From assembly GCA_964584305.1 (NCBI GenBank), contig CAZOZL010000004.1, positions 124,001-188,000 on the forward strand: a DNA stretch of 64,000 nucleotides. The letters run 5' to 3'. The DNA comes from SB11 sp964584305. Lineage in GTDB: Bacteria; Bacteroidota; Bacteroidia; UBA8524. The position numbers and the translations under genes are program-made. The notes beneath the pieces are model-generated. The model was not told the origin of the DNA. It was given only the letters and a program-made list of their open reading frames with translations, and searched no databases. Shown here one piece after another: positions 41,424 through 50,942 of the stretch (positions are counted from its first letter, which is position 1; each line of letters opens with the position of its first letter).

Positions 41424-44400
41424 TTATCGTATTAGTGTTACCGACCCTGTATAGTCTAATTTATCTCCTTTTAAGCGTTCTAAATGGGCAACTACAAAAT
41501 ACACCCCTGCGGGTAGTTTTTCCCCATTATTATAATGGTTGCCATCCCAACAAGCAGCGGGGTCTTCTGTTTTCCAAACCAGTTCACCCCAGCGGTTAAA
41601 AATATCAATCTTTATTTTATCACAATCTACCAATAAGCCTTCAAACATAAAACAATCGTTTAGTCCGTTTATATCTGCTGGAGTAAAAACATTGGGAAAA
41701 CTCCAATCGCTATTAGCGTAATCTTTTAGGGTGATAGATTTAGTAAGCGAGTCTTGGCAAAGTGAATTAGGGTTGGTTATTAGTGTTACATTATAAGTGC
41801 CTGATTGTGCAAAGGTATGTTTTGGATTTTCATCCGTGCTTACTTCCCCATCACCAAATCGCCATAAAAACCCTAAAGCATTAGCCGATTGATTGGTGAA
41901 GGTAGCTTTTTCGCTTTCACAATCCTCTTGACTAAGGTCAAACTCTGGCGGGGTACTTTCTATTACTTCCACCGTTCTAAAAAAACTATCGGCAAGGTTG
42001 CAGGAGTTGGGGTTACTAATAATTAAACGGATGGTAAATTTCCCCGCTTGGGTATAGGTATGTGTAGGGTTGGCTAAGGTATCGGTAGTGCCATCGCCAA
42101 AATCCCATTGGTAGTTTAAAGCATTAAAACTTTTATCGGTAACATTTACCGTCATTGGGTTACAGCCTAAAATAGGGCTAACATCAAACTTTGCATCCAC
42201 TGCATAAGTTATTTGAAAATCTAATTTAAAAGAGGTATTGCTGCAACGGGGGCTAAGGTTGGTTTCGTACACTGCCCCTGTGGTAGTGGGCATATCGCTC
42301 ACAAAGTTTGCCGCACTTCTGTTGCTGGGGCAGCTACCACACACACTTTGATAAATTACCCCACGTTTGTCAAATCGGCTGGTGCCTCCATCCACATGGT
42401 CATCCGTTTGTGTGCCACCAAAAAAAGTAGCATATAATAAGCCTTGTGCATCAGGAGTTAATACACCTACCCAAAAATCTTGTCCATCTGTTGTGGCTTG
42501 TATTGCGGGTGGGTTGGTGGTAATGGGTAAACCCGTAGTTGAGCCTGCATGAAGATTAGGATCAATATTAGAACCCCAACCCGAGATATATATATTATTA
42601 CAATTATCTACCAAAAATGCAGTGGGCGAAATATCTGGATTGCCTATACGGTTGCCTACGGTAGTGTTTAGTAATAGGGTATCCAACTCTCGGCTAAGTT
42701 TAGAGATAAATTGCCCTGTATTGGGTTGCCCATAAGTAGCCCCTTTTATAGGGATATTCCCTTCAGTTTGCCCAGCTACATATATTAGGTTTTCACGGTC
42801 AATATCTATAAAGTAAATTTGGTCGTAACCAGCACTACCATAATAGGTAAGGTATTTTAAATTTTTATCAGCCGATGAGTCAAAAACGGCTACATAACCG
42901 TCGGCACGTCCACCCAAATAGTTTTTGTGCAATGCGTTTGTAGATACATCCAAATTGATACTGGTAGTACCACCACCCACCACAATATTATCATTATCAT
43001 CACTTTTTATAGAGTATAAGGCATCGCTTCCGTCGCCCCCCAAATAGGTACTCCAAATAAGGTTTTCAAGCGTGCTATCTAACCCAAAAACCACCCCATC
43101 ATAGCCTGCGCCTTTTGTAGTTTGTGCTGCTTTTACTTTGGGAAAATTGCCAGAATTACTACAAGTGGCTACTAAAATATTTCCTTTAAAATCTACTAAT
43201 ACATCGCCCCTAAAATCATCAGCAAAATTATATACCAAAGTACCTGCATTTATCCCATCGTTGCCATTTCCACCTATATAGGTAGAGCCTATAAGCGCCG
43301 TTCCGTTAGCATTAAATTTTACTATAATAATATCAGCATTGTTAGTGCCATTTGCCTTTGATGTATCGTACCCGTTTTTAAGCACAGGAAAATCAATAGA
43401 ATATGAGCTGCCCAGCATTACCAATCGGTCTTGCTCATCCACAATCAAACTATGGGGGTAATCATTATCAGTACCTCCAATATAGGTGGCGTATAAAAGA
43501 TTTTGCCCGCTTGAATCGTATTTGCTTATGGCAATATCGCAAGGAAAGTTAGAGTATGGTCCGTTAGAACTATTATTACCTTTAAAATTTTGCTGAAAAG
43601 CACCTGCCGTTGTGGGGTATTTCCCGTTAGGCAAAATAGAGTACGGGGCAGTAACGTTCCCCCCTGCATACAAATTTGCTTTTGAGTCGTAAGTGGCAGT
43701 AAAACCAAAATTATCAGTCGTTGAGCCACTATATGTAACAAATACCAACACAGGGTCTATTACCAAAGGGTAACTCTTATTATAGTCTTTTGCTTCAAAA
43801 CCCAATACTCCATTCTTTAGGGTATAGTTACATTTTACGGGTACTTTCTTGTTGTTTATATACTGGTAGGCTTCGGGTATATTTTCGATAATGGTATTTA
43901 CTGATGTTTTTATCAGTAACCTGCCATTTTCAAGCACCATAGCTTCTTGCCCGCTATACCGTAATTGTATAGTGTTTATAGGGATATTAGGTGAGAGTAT
44001 AAAGTCGTATTTTAAGCCCATGGGCGAACTATACAATTTCATATCAATACCGTCCCACACATTTTCTTTTTTTATTTGATAGTAGCCTTTTACACCCGTT
44101 GCCCAATGTTCGGGGTGCTTACCAAAATAGTAATTATAGTAGGGTTTTGAAGGGGAAGAGGCTGTAATGGTACTGACGGGGTTGGCATTAACAAAATTGA
44201 CCTTTAAAATATGGTATTTGTAAAATTCAGGCACATTTTCATTCTCATCGTGGTTATTATGATGGTGTATTATTTTACCAAAAGCGGCATCATCATAAAA
44301 AAACCAATTAAACCCGTTTTGCTCTAAATGCAGATAACCTGAGGGAACTTTAGCCCTATAGAGCACCCTATTGTCCCATTGTCCATTATTTTCAATAAAC

Positions 44401-44477
44401 TCATATTGTGCCAAACTGATATTGGCAACAAGTACACCTATAATTGTGAAAACTATATTTTGTATGCTCTTTCGCAA
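41424..44477 (-). CDS. large secreted SBBP/PKD-repeat protein with T9SS type B (CHU_C) domain
   Basis: A signal peptide (VFTIIGVLVANISLAQ) is followed by a DUF7948-like start (YEFIENNGQWDNRVLYRAKV). A run of beta-propeller-like SBBP repeats follows, with the pattern LLYATYIGGTDNDYP, GSTYIGGNGNDG, WSTYLGGDGSDALYSI and LYATFFGGTQTDDHVDG. Two PKD domains come next (NYQWDFGDGTTDTLANPTHT and GFLWRFGDGEVSTDENPKHT). The C-terminal CHU_C domain reads NVFTPADINGLNDCF, IFNRWGELVWKTEDPAACW and LPAGVYFVVAHLERL. This architecture fits T9SS type B cargo on the cell surface, perhaps for adhesion. A stand-alone CHU_C lipoprotein gene follows without a gap. Confidence 0.9.
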   Translation of the reverse strand: MRKSIQNIVFTIIGVLVANISLAQYEFIENNGQWDNRVLYRAKVPSGYLHLEQNGFNWFFYDDAAFGKIIHHHNNHDENENVPEFYKYHILKVNFVNANPVSTITASSPSKPYYNYYFGKHPEHWATGVKGYYQIKKENVWDGIDMKLYSSPMGLKYDFILSPNIPINTIQLRYSGQEAMVLENGRLLIKTSVNTIIENIPEAYQYINNKKVPVKCNYTLKNGVLGFEAKDYNKSYPLVIDPVLVFVTYSGSTTDNFGFTATYDSKANLYAGGNVTAPYSILPNGKYPTTAGAFQQNFKGNNSSNGPYSNFPCDIAISKYDSSGQNLLYATYIGGTDNDYPHSLIVDEQDRLVMLGSSYSIDFPVLKNGYDTSKANGTNNADIIIVKFNANGTALIGSTYIGGNGNDGINAGTLVYNFADDFRGDVLVDFKGNILVATCSNSGNFPKVKAAQTTKGAGYDGVVFGLDSTLENLIWSTYLGGDGSDALYSIKSDDNDNIVVGGGTTSINLDVSTNALHKNYLGGRADGYVAVFDSSADKNLKYLTYYGSAGYDQIYFIDIDRENLIYVAGQTEGNIPIKGATYGQPNTGQFISKLSRELDTLLLNTTVGNRIGNPDISPTAFLVDNCNNIYISGWGSNIDPNLHAGSTTGLPITTNPPAIQATTDGQDFWVGVLTPDAQGLLYATFFGGTQTDDHVDGGTSRFDKRGVIYQSVCGSCPSNRSAANFVSDMPTTTGAVYETNLSPRCSNTSFKLDFQITYAVDAKFDVSPILGCNPMTVNVTDKSFNALNYQWDFGDGTTDTLANPTHTYTQAGKFTIRLIISNPNSCNLADSFFRTVEVIESTPPEFDLSQEDCESEKATFTNQSANALGFLWRFGDGEVSTDENPKHTFAQSGTYNVTLITNPNSLCQDSLTKSITLKDYANSDWSFPNVFTPADINGLNDCFMFEGLLVDCDKIKIDIFNRWGELVWKTEDPAACWDGNHYNNGEKLPAGVYFVVAHLERLKGDKLDYTGSVTLIR

Positions 44478-44634
44478 TTCTATTTATTAAAGACCTTTTG
44501 ATATTTACAAAGGTTGCCCTTATGCAAATATAAGGTTTGGACAACAGGAATATAGACTAATAAGTATAATAACAACGAAACACAAGGAGGAAGGTATTTA
44601 CAGGTGTTAAACTTTATATACACTTTATTTGCCT

Positions 44635-44755
44635 AATGTATAATTTAGCCTAACGTATATATAACTTTCGGTATAGTTATTTATAGGGTTCATCTCTTCT
44701 GTATACGGGGTGGTGGCTGCTTCAATATACTTTTTGTACGGGGATAACTTCAATA
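44635..44755 (-). pseudogene. remnant tail of an outer-membrane barrel protein
   Basis: Just past the stop of the TIG-like frame, in the +1 frame, the sequence reads KLSPYKKYIEAATTPYTEEM, NPINNYTESYIYVRLNYTLGK and stops at 44635-44637. The final strand YIYVRLNYTLGK is what one expects at the C-terminus of an outer-membrane barrel. No intact start lies in that frame upstream (a TAA lies at about 44766). I read it as debris joined by deletion or frameshift. Confidence 0.5.
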
Positions 44756-45099
44756 AAAGCAGTTACGCCTGCACCTGAAGCCGCCACCTCAAAAAAATTG
44801 TAGGTCAAGGTAGTTCCACTATTTATAAGTTGTATAGTACGCATACCCGTTGCAACTCCAGCAGCTATTTCAATTTGGGCTCTAACGGATTGATTTTGCA
44901 AAACCTCTGTACTTTTTACAGTAATTCCAGCACCAAAATCAACCGAAGCGGTAGGCTGAAGAAATACACCCGTTGTAGTTACCAAAACCGTAACTTGGCT
45001 ATTGGACCTAACCAAATTTGGTGTAACCGAAATTATTTGTTGCCCTGTTGTTTGTAGTGCAGAAAACACTATTACAATAATGATATATAGGTTTTTCAT
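44722..45099 (-). CDS. short secreted IPT/TIG-like protein, probably truncated
   Basis: The 125 residues have a signal peptide (LYIIIVIVFSALQTTGQ) and one TIG/IPT-like Ig fold (ISVTPNLVRSNSQVTVLVTT, VDFGAGITVKSTEVLQNQSV, AGVATGMRTIQLINSGTTL). The C-terminus VIPVQKVY looks abrupt, and a barrel-like tail lies in another frame immediately downstream. The original protein may have been longer. It lies on the same strand as the CHU_C genes, about 240 nt ahead of the large protein's start. It may be a surface-exposed Ig domain. Confidence 0.55.
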   Translation of the reverse strand: MKNLYIIIVIVFSALQTTGQQIISVTPNLVRSNSQVTVLVTTTGVFLQPTASVDFGAGITVKSTEVLQNQSVRAQIEIAAGVATGMRTIQLINSGTTLTYNFFEVAASGAGVTAFIEVIPVQKVY

Positions 45100-45193
45100 A
45101 GGCTTAATTTTTTTAAATTATTAAATAAGGTGCAAGCCAATTTTGTTTTTTATATTAAAATAGCAACTTAAACTATTTTGATGGAGGGTAGTT

Positions 45194-45201
45194 TATATTT
45201 G
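45194..45201 (+). promoter_or_regulatory. TAnnTTTG box for lysS
   Basis: TATATTTG is exact, 48 nt before the lysS ATG. A second near-match, TATCTTCG, lies about 20 nt further downstream. Confidence 0.5.
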
Positions 45202-45249
45202 AACCCTTTGTGAAATCAGATTATCTTCGCACAAATTTTTTTTAAGTTG

Positions 45250-46959
45250 ATGGAATTAAGCGAACAAGAAGTAATCCGCAGGCAGAAATTAGACCAATTG
45301 AGGGAACTAGGAATCAATCCATATCCCGCAGAATTGTTTGATGTAAATACCACATCCAAACAGATATTGGATAACTATAAGGGTGATGAAAATGCTGCGG
45401 AGTTTAAAAACGTGTGCATTGCAGGGCGGGTGATGATGGTGCGTGATATGGGCAAAGCCAGTTTTGCTGTACTACAAGATAGTGTGGGCAAAATACAACT
45501 TTACCTAAACCGTGATGCAATATGCCCAAATGATAACAAAGACCTATACAATAAAGTATATAAAAAACTAACAGATATAGGCGATATAATTGGCGTAAAA
45601 GGCTATGTGTTTACTACCAAAACAGGCGAGACCAGCATTTATGTAAGCGAATTTTATTTTTTAAGCAAAGCTTTGCGCCCGCTACCTGTTGTAAAAGAAA
45701 AAGAAGGCGAAGTATATGACGCATTTAGCGACCCTGAACTGCGCTACCGCCAACGCTATGTAGACTTGATAGTGAACCCACACGTAAAAGAGGCTTTTAC
45801 AAAACGCTCGGTATTAATGAAAACCATGCGTGATTTTTTTAATGATAAAGGATATATGGAGGTAGAAACTCCCATATTACAGCCTATACACGGCGGTGCA
45901 GCAGCTCGTCCATTTGTTACCCACCACAACGCATTGGATATGCCTTTGTATTTGCGTATTGCGAATGAGTTGTATCTGAAACGCCTTATTGTTGGTGGAT
46001 ACGATGGCGTTTACGAATTTGCCAAAGATTTTAGAAACGAGGGGATGGATAGAACCCATAACCCTGAGTTTACAGTGATGGAACTTTATGTAGCCTACAA
46101 AGACTATAACTGGATGATGGACTTGGTAGAGGAGATAGTAGAAAAAATAGCCATAGCACTACACGGTACTACAAAAGTAAAAAATGGAGAGAACACCATA
46201 AATTTTAAACGCCCATGGAAACGCTATACCATGTACGGTGCTATACAAGCCTTTACGGGGATAGATATTAGCAAAATGGAAGAAGCAGAAATGGCAAAAA
46301 CAGCCAAAGAACTTGGGGTACAAGTAGATGATACCATGGGGCGGGCAAAACTGATAGATGAAATTTTTGGCGAAACCGCAGAACCAAAACTAATACAACC
46401 TACTTTTATTACTGATTATCCCGTAGAGATGTCGCCATTGGCAAAAAGCCATAGAACAGAAAAAGGACTGGTAGAGCGTTTTGAAGCTATTTGTAACGGC
46501 AAAGAAATTTGCAATAGTTTTAGTGAACTAAACGACCCTATTGACCAACGCAAACGTTTTGAAGACCAGTTAGAACTGGGCAAACGTGGCGATGATGAAG
46601 CAATGGTACTTGACGAGGATTTTTTACGAGCCTTAGAATACGGTATGCCTCCCACCGCAGGGCTTGGCATTGGTATAGACCGCTTGGCTATGATAATGAC
46701 CAACTCACAATCAATACAAGATGTGCTGTTTTTTCCGCAAATGCGCCCCGAAAAGAAAAGCGAAACAGTGCCACTAACTGTTGAAGAAAAAGCAGTACTT
46801 GAACTGTTAACCAAAGCCAACAAAATACCACTGGACGAACTAAAAACAGCATCAGGATTGAGTAGTAAAAAATGGGACAAAACCATTAAAGGGCTTACCA
46901 AGCATAATTTGGCTAAAGTAAGAAAAACTGATGATGCGCTAACGGTAGAATTGGTTTAG
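45250..46959 (+). CDS. lysS: lysine--tRNA ligase with a C-terminal extension
   Basis: ATG 45250 is chosen over the TTG three bases earlier. The N-terminal OB-fold anticodon domain (EFKNVCIAGRVMMVRDMGKA, SFAVLQDSVGKIQLY) is followed by the class II catalytic domain. That domain has motif 1, motif 2 YEFAKDFRNEGMDRTHNPEF, and motif 3 GLGIGIDRLAMIMTNSQSIQ ending DVLFFPQMRPEKK. A usual LysRS ends there; about 65 further residues follow (VEEKAVLELLTKANKIPLDE and LSSKKWDKTIKGLTKHNLAK), predicting a winged-helix-like domain. The enzyme charges tRNA-Lys; the extension's role is not known to me. Confidence 0.94.
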   Translation: MELSEQEVIRRQKLDQLRELGINPYPAELFDVNTTSKQILDNYKGDENAAEFKNVCIAGRVMMVRDMGKASFAVLQDSVGKIQLYLNRDAICPNDNKDLYNKVYKKLTDIGDIIGVKGYVFTTKTGETSIYVSEFYFLSKALRPLPVVKEKEGEVYDAFSDPELRYRQRYVDLIVNPHVKEAFTKRSVLMKTMRDFFNDKGYMEVETPILQPIHGGAAARPFVTHHNALDMPLYLRIANELYLKRLIVGGYDGVYEFAKDFRNEGMDRTHNPEFTVMELYVAYKDYNWMMDLVEEIVEKIAIALHGTTKVKNGENTINFKRPWKRYTMYGAIQAFTGIDISKMEEAEMAKTAKELGVQVDDTMGRAKLIDEIFGETAEPKLIQPTFITDYPVEMSPLAKSHRTEKGLVERFEAICNGKEICNSFSELNDPIDQRKRFEDQLELGKRGDDEAMVLDEDFLRALEYGMPPTAGLGIGIDRLAMIMTNSQSIQDVLFFPQMRPEKKSETVPLTVEEKAVLELLTKANKIPLDELKTASGLSSKKWDKTIKGLTKHNLAKVRKTDDALTVELV

Positions 46960-47327
46960 CAATAATAATAGGTTTTGTAAAGGCAACTTAGTCCAAAAAT
47001 ATCGTTTCTTATACCGCCATATATAGCAGTGGAAGCCCTGTATTTGTTCCGATTTTGAGTGGTTTGCAAACTGCTTACAAGTTTTGTATTCTATTAGAAA
47101 TTTAGGATAGGTTTTGCATTATTTGTCTTTAGATTTGGTAGGCGTTTTTTTTAATTTTATTTGTTAATACTGCATTTGCTTAACGAGATACTTATTTTAA
47201 AGCACTTAATGAGAACAAGCAAGTGAAGTTAGTAGCGAGTTTCGAGTACCTTTCAGGAGTGATGGTTTTTATTGAGAACCCCGATATGTAAATACAGCCT
47301 TTTTTACAAAAAAAAGGAGATAATTAC
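46960..47327. other. intergenic region with no recognised element
   Basis: No gene, hairpin terminator or promoter box stands out in the 368 nt after lysS. Near the end lies AAAGGAGATAATTACATG, an uncommon Shine-Dalgarno-like sequence for the next small gene. Confidence 0.4.
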
Positions 47328-47729
47328 ATGATGCAACGTATTGTTGATACATCAGCAATTTTATGGAATAGTGGACTATATTTTCGTTTTAAACCCAAAC
47401 CTATAAAAGAAGTTAACTTGGTGCAACAGTTGGATAGCGTTCCTTTGAATGGTGAACAACGGTTAGTGTTTAATGTGAGCCAACCCGGCAATTGGATATT
47501 GCTTTACAAGTATCAAAATAAAAGCCCTGTACTAATTAGGGTGCAAGATGGTGATACCAACCTTGACCTTGAATCTCTACCAAGTGTTGTTGAAATAAAG
47601 TTGGATAGAAGAAATTTATCAGGTGTTAAGATATATGAAATTCTTGCTGCCGAAAGTAATTATCCAATATATATGGTGAATGAAGAACTGATAAAGAAAG
47701 CAATTAGAATTCAATTTAAGGTGTATTAA
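47328..47729 (+). CDS. orphan hypothetical protein (133 aa)
   Basis: The protein has no signal peptide and no family I recognise. Segments include VDTSAILWNSGLYFRFKPKP, NGEQRLVFNVSQPGNWILLY and LPSVVEIKLDRRNLSGVKIY, beta-rich and protein-like. It begins with two consecutive ATGs, preceded by AAGGAG at 8 nt, an unusual Shine-Dalgarno match in a genome that otherwise lacks them. This may mark a recent arrival or a highly translated gene. It stands alone between lysS and rarA. Confidence 0.55.
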   Translation: MMQRIVDTSAILWNSGLYFRFKPKPIKEVNLVQQLDSVPLNGEQRLVFNVSQPGNWILLYKYQNKSPVLIRVQDGDTNLDLESLPSVVEIKLDRRNLSGVKIYEILAAESNYPIYMVNEELIKKAIRIQFKVY

Positions 47730-47925
47730 TCATAGGTGGGATATAGTTTTCTTAATGTTAATGTATTGATTTCTATTTTATAGAGTTAGATACTCTGTTA
47801 TTTCTTGCTTCGGGGTGATGGCTTATTATTTACCTTTTACTTAAGTAAGAAGCTATTATATATTATTATTAGTAGGGCTTGGTTGCGAATAAATTAGTAC
47901 CTTTTTATACCAAATTCACGTTAGT

Positions 47926-49197
47926 TTAATACCCATATTTCTTTTTCCATCGATCCTTTAAAAAACGTCTTGATTCATTTTCACGGGCATTGTTGGCAGG
48001 ATTGTACAATGCTGTGCCGTCTATTTTTTCGGGTAAAAAGTCTAATTCTACAAAACTGTTATCGTGTTGGTGAGCGTACTTATAACCTTTACCATAGTCT
48101 ATATTTTTCATCAACTTGGTAACAGCATTACGCAAATGTAGCGGGACAGGCAAATCGCCCGTTTTGCCTACTAATTCTTCTGCGTTTTTAATAGCCATGT
48201 ATGAAGCATTGCTTTTGGCTGAGCTGGCTAAATACACCGCTGTTTGCGATAGTATAATCCGCCCTTCGGGCATACCAATTTGGGTAATAGCTTGGAAGGT
48301 ATTAGTAGCTAACAATAGCGCATTTGGGTTGGCGTTGCCAATATCTTCGCTTGCTAAAATCACCAACCGTCGGGCAATAAATTTTGGGTCTTCGCCTCCT
48401 TTTAGCATACGTGCCAGCCAATATACGGCAGCATTAGGGTCGCTACCCCGTATAGATTTTATAAAAGCAGAAATAACATCGTAGTGCTGCTCGCCTCCCT
48501 TATCATACATAGCTACTTTGTTTTGGGCGGCATCCATTACAGCATCGTTGGTAATTATTTTTTTATCACCAGTTTGTTGGTTTACTGCAAGCTCTAAAAG
48601 GTTCAATAATTTTCGCCCATCGCCACCGCTAAGATGAAAAAGAGCATCCGTTTCCTTTATCTCAATATCCAATTCCTTTAGCACCTTATCTTGTGTTAAA
48701 GCCCGTTGTAAAATCTCATTCAACTCCTCATCATCCAAAGATTTTAAAATATATACTTGGCAGCGAGAAAGTAGCGCAGAAATCACCTCAAACGATGGAT
48801 TTTCAGTAGTGGCACCCATTAATATTATTTTACCTTTTTCAACTGCTGATAGTAGTGCATCTTGCTGTGCTTTGTTGAAACGGTGTATCTCATCAATAAA
48901 TAAAATACTTTTACCTACCGTTTCTGTTTCCTTAAATACGGCACGCACTTCTTTTACGCCTGCCTGTATGGCACTCAGCCCAAAAAAAGGAAGTTGCAAA
49001 TAGTTAGCAATCATTTGGGCAAGTGTAGTTTTTCCCACCCCTGGTGGTCCCCAAAATAGTAGCGAGGGTACAGTACCACTCTCGATGGCTTTACGCAATA
49101 CAGCATTTTCGCCTACCAAATGCTGTTGACCTGTATAGTTATCAAGGGTTTGTGGGCGTAAACGTTCAGCTAATGGGGGGAGGTTTATAGTATTCAT
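47926..49197 (-). CDS. rarA: replication-associated recombination protein A (RarA/MgsA)
   Basis: The 423-residue AAA+ ATPase begins NLPPLAERLRPQTLDNYTGQ. It has Walker A FWGPPGVGKTTLAQMIANYL, Walker B ILFIDEIHRFNKAQQDALLS, and sensor ILMGATTENPSFEVISALLS. The C-terminal helical domain shows SDPNAAVYWLARMLKGGEDP and SEDIGNANPNALLLATNTF, typical of RarA/MgsA/Mgs1. It acts at stalled forks. It starts 257 nt downstream of the FokI-like nuclease gene on the same strand, but there is no reason to link the two. Confidence 0.95.
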   Translation of the reverse strand: MNTINLPPLAERLRPQTLDNYTGQQHLVGENAVLRKAIESGTVPSLLFWGPPGVGKTTLAQMIANYLQLPFFGLSAIQAGVKEVRAVFKETETVGKSILFIDEIHRFNKAQQDALLSAVEKGKIILMGATTENPSFEVISALLSRCQVYILKSLDDEELNEILQRALTQDKVLKELDIEIKETDALFHLSGGDGRKLLNLLELAVNQQTGDKKIITNDAVMDAAQNKVAMYDKGGEQHYDVISAFIKSIRGSDPNAAVYWLARMLKGGEDPKFIARRLVILASEDIGNANPNALLLATNTFQAITQIGMPEGRIILSQTAVYLASSAKSNASYMAIKNAEELVGKTGDLPVPLHLRNAVTKLMKNIDYGKGYKYAHQHDNSFVELDFLPEKIDGTALYNPANNARENESRRFLKDRWKKKYGY

Positions 49198-49453
49198 TGG
49201 ACATTTATCATTAAACTGTGAGAATATTATGTTTAAAAAGTAAACATAGTAAGGTTTGAAAGTTAAAAAACTTTAATTTTGAAATACAATATTTTTATCC
49301 TTCATCTTTATCAGAATTTGATTCTGTATTCTCTTGTTCAGTGAAATAATTTACGTCAGAAACATATTTTATAATCCTTTAATAGTCTTTAGTTCTGGGT
49401 TTGTTACTAAGACAGTATTTATATTACATTGCAATTCAACGAAGTATAATGTA

Positions 49454-50839
49454 TTAAATGTCATCAAATTTTTGAATAACGTCATGAGCAGTAATGGGAT
49501 TTCGGGTGTTAATTATTGCGTCAATGATTTCAGCAAGTTGTAATTGGTCTTTGTTCTTATATGCCAATAAATGCAATAGTGCATCTGACCTCAAAAGAGG
49601 GAATCTTTTAATTTCTGTTTTCCAAGTTATATCATCAATGAAATCTTCAAACTCTGATTTAAAAGAGTTACTTATTATTATGAAGCCTAATTTGTTAATA
49701 CCGTCCTTTTTTAAATTTTGGCAATAGTGTACTATGTACTCTCTAATAGCTCTTTCATCATTAGCAAGCATCATATAGCCATTTGAATAAGCCTTTGCAT
49801 CAACAATAAAAGCAACATTTTCTTCTTTGTGGATTGCTATTAAATCGGGCTCTCTACCTGTACCTTGCCCTAAAGGTTTAACATGGAATCCTAATTGTTT
49901 GAAGACTTCACAGACTGCTTTTTCAAATTCATGTCCTTTTGCTGCGCTTGAGCCTTCGGTTTCTTTTCCTAATTCAATTAGGTTTGAAATAATGGGGGGT
50001 AAATAATCGTTAATATTAAAACTGGCAACTTTAAGGGTAGATACTGTATTATTAGTTACTATTAGCGGTGCCTCTATCTCTTTAGCTTTTACATCTTTTT
50101 TAGGCTGGACTGTAACCGTTCTAAAGTTCCAAAAAGCGTGTTCAGCTTCCCAATTATTGATATTTTTGCCTGTATGGCTTGAAAATATCTGTTTTATTTC
50201 TTCATTCAAGTTATAGAAAGTATTGTAATCTTGTTTAGATGCGGCTGAATCTTGCCATAAACCAATGTGGGTAAAAGACCCAATCACCGAACTATACATA
50301 ATAGGCCAATGCTGATAATCATGTATTTGCCAAAAGTAGGATAGGAAATAACAAATTGAATGTGGGTTTGGAGCTTTGCGTTTATTGGGTGCTTTGTTGA
50401 AAATTGAAGAGGTGTATTTATCCAGTGCCTCAATTTTGCTTAAAGCATCAGTTATGTTTTTGGGTTCTGTTATACATTCCTTTAATAGTTTTGTAAGTCT
50501 TTTGTTTTGCGCCTCGGTCGTAGTTGTTTTAAGCAAAAGGTTAAAAAACATTTGTCCCTTAATAGATCTAAAACCCCAAAGGTTATTTTGCTTGTTAAAA
50601 CTATCTATATCAGTTTTAAATTCGGCAATGTCTATTTTGTCAATTAGAAAATCATCTATTACGATGTTAAGGGTTTCAATAGCATCTAAACGTTTTTTAT
50701 CTATATCTTCAATATCATTGCCTTTAGTGTCCTGCACTTTTTTATTATCTGCAATGTATTTATCCCAAATGGATATAATTTGCTTTTTTTTCTTTCCTGT
50801 AATCATTTGCTTGTTCCTTTGATTATACTGTTTTTGCAT
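49454..50839 (-). CDS. orphan nuclease with a FokI-type PD-(D/E)XK domain
   Basis: ATG 50839 is chosen, since the longest frame would need a TTG at 50854. The 461-residue protein has an N-terminal domain (residues about 10-220) with GFRSIKGQMFFNLLL and HSICYFLSYFWQIHDYQHWP, which resembles the heads of other multidomain restriction proteins. The C-terminal nuclease (about 300-385) shows AAKGHEFEKAVCEVFKQLGF, GTGREPDLIA (331-332 PD), FIVDAKAYSNGY (347-349 DAK), and NDERAIREYIVHY. The PD...DxK and AYS-GY residues match the FokI cleavage domain, including the D-x-R-type interface. No methyltransferase or specificity gene is adjacent. Probably a defence nuclease; modified-DNA recognition is a guess. 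Confidence 0.82.
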   Translation of the reverse strand: MQKQYNQRNKQMITGKKKKQIISIWDKYIADNKKVQDTKGNDIEDIDKKRLDAIETLNIVIDDFLIDKIDIAEFKTDIDSFNKQNNLWGFRSIKGQMFFNLLLKTTTTEAQNKRLTKLLKECITEPKNITDALSKIEALDKYTSSIFNKAPNKRKAPNPHSICYFLSYFWQIHDYQHWPIMYSSVIGSFTHIGLWQDSAASKQDYNTFYNLNEEIKQIFSSHTGKNINNWEAEHAFWNFRTVTVQPKKDVKAKEIEAPLIVTNNTVSTLKVASFNINDYLPPIISNLIELGKETEGSSAAKGHEFEKAVCEVFKQLGFHVKPLGQGTGREPDLIAIHKEENVAFIVDAKAYSNGYMMLANDERAIREYIVHYCQNLKKDGINKLGFIIISNSFKSEFEDFIDDITWKTEIKRFPLLRSDALLHLLAYKNKDQLQLAEIIDAIINTRNPITAHDVIQKFDDI

Positions 50840-50942
50840 CTTCCAAAATCCCAATATACTTAAATACTCTTGCTTTTAATGCTTTTCATCACTATATTAT
50901 AATGGGTTATAAAACAATGAATTATAGAGAAGGAAAAAGTAT

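Noticed and set aside
49295..49378. Minus-strand open stretch ending NYFTEQENTESNSDKDEG after the nuclease gene
   Set aside because: It looks like the tail of a protein, but the frame has no start codon and is closed upstream by a stop. Possibly a gene remnant, too short to call.
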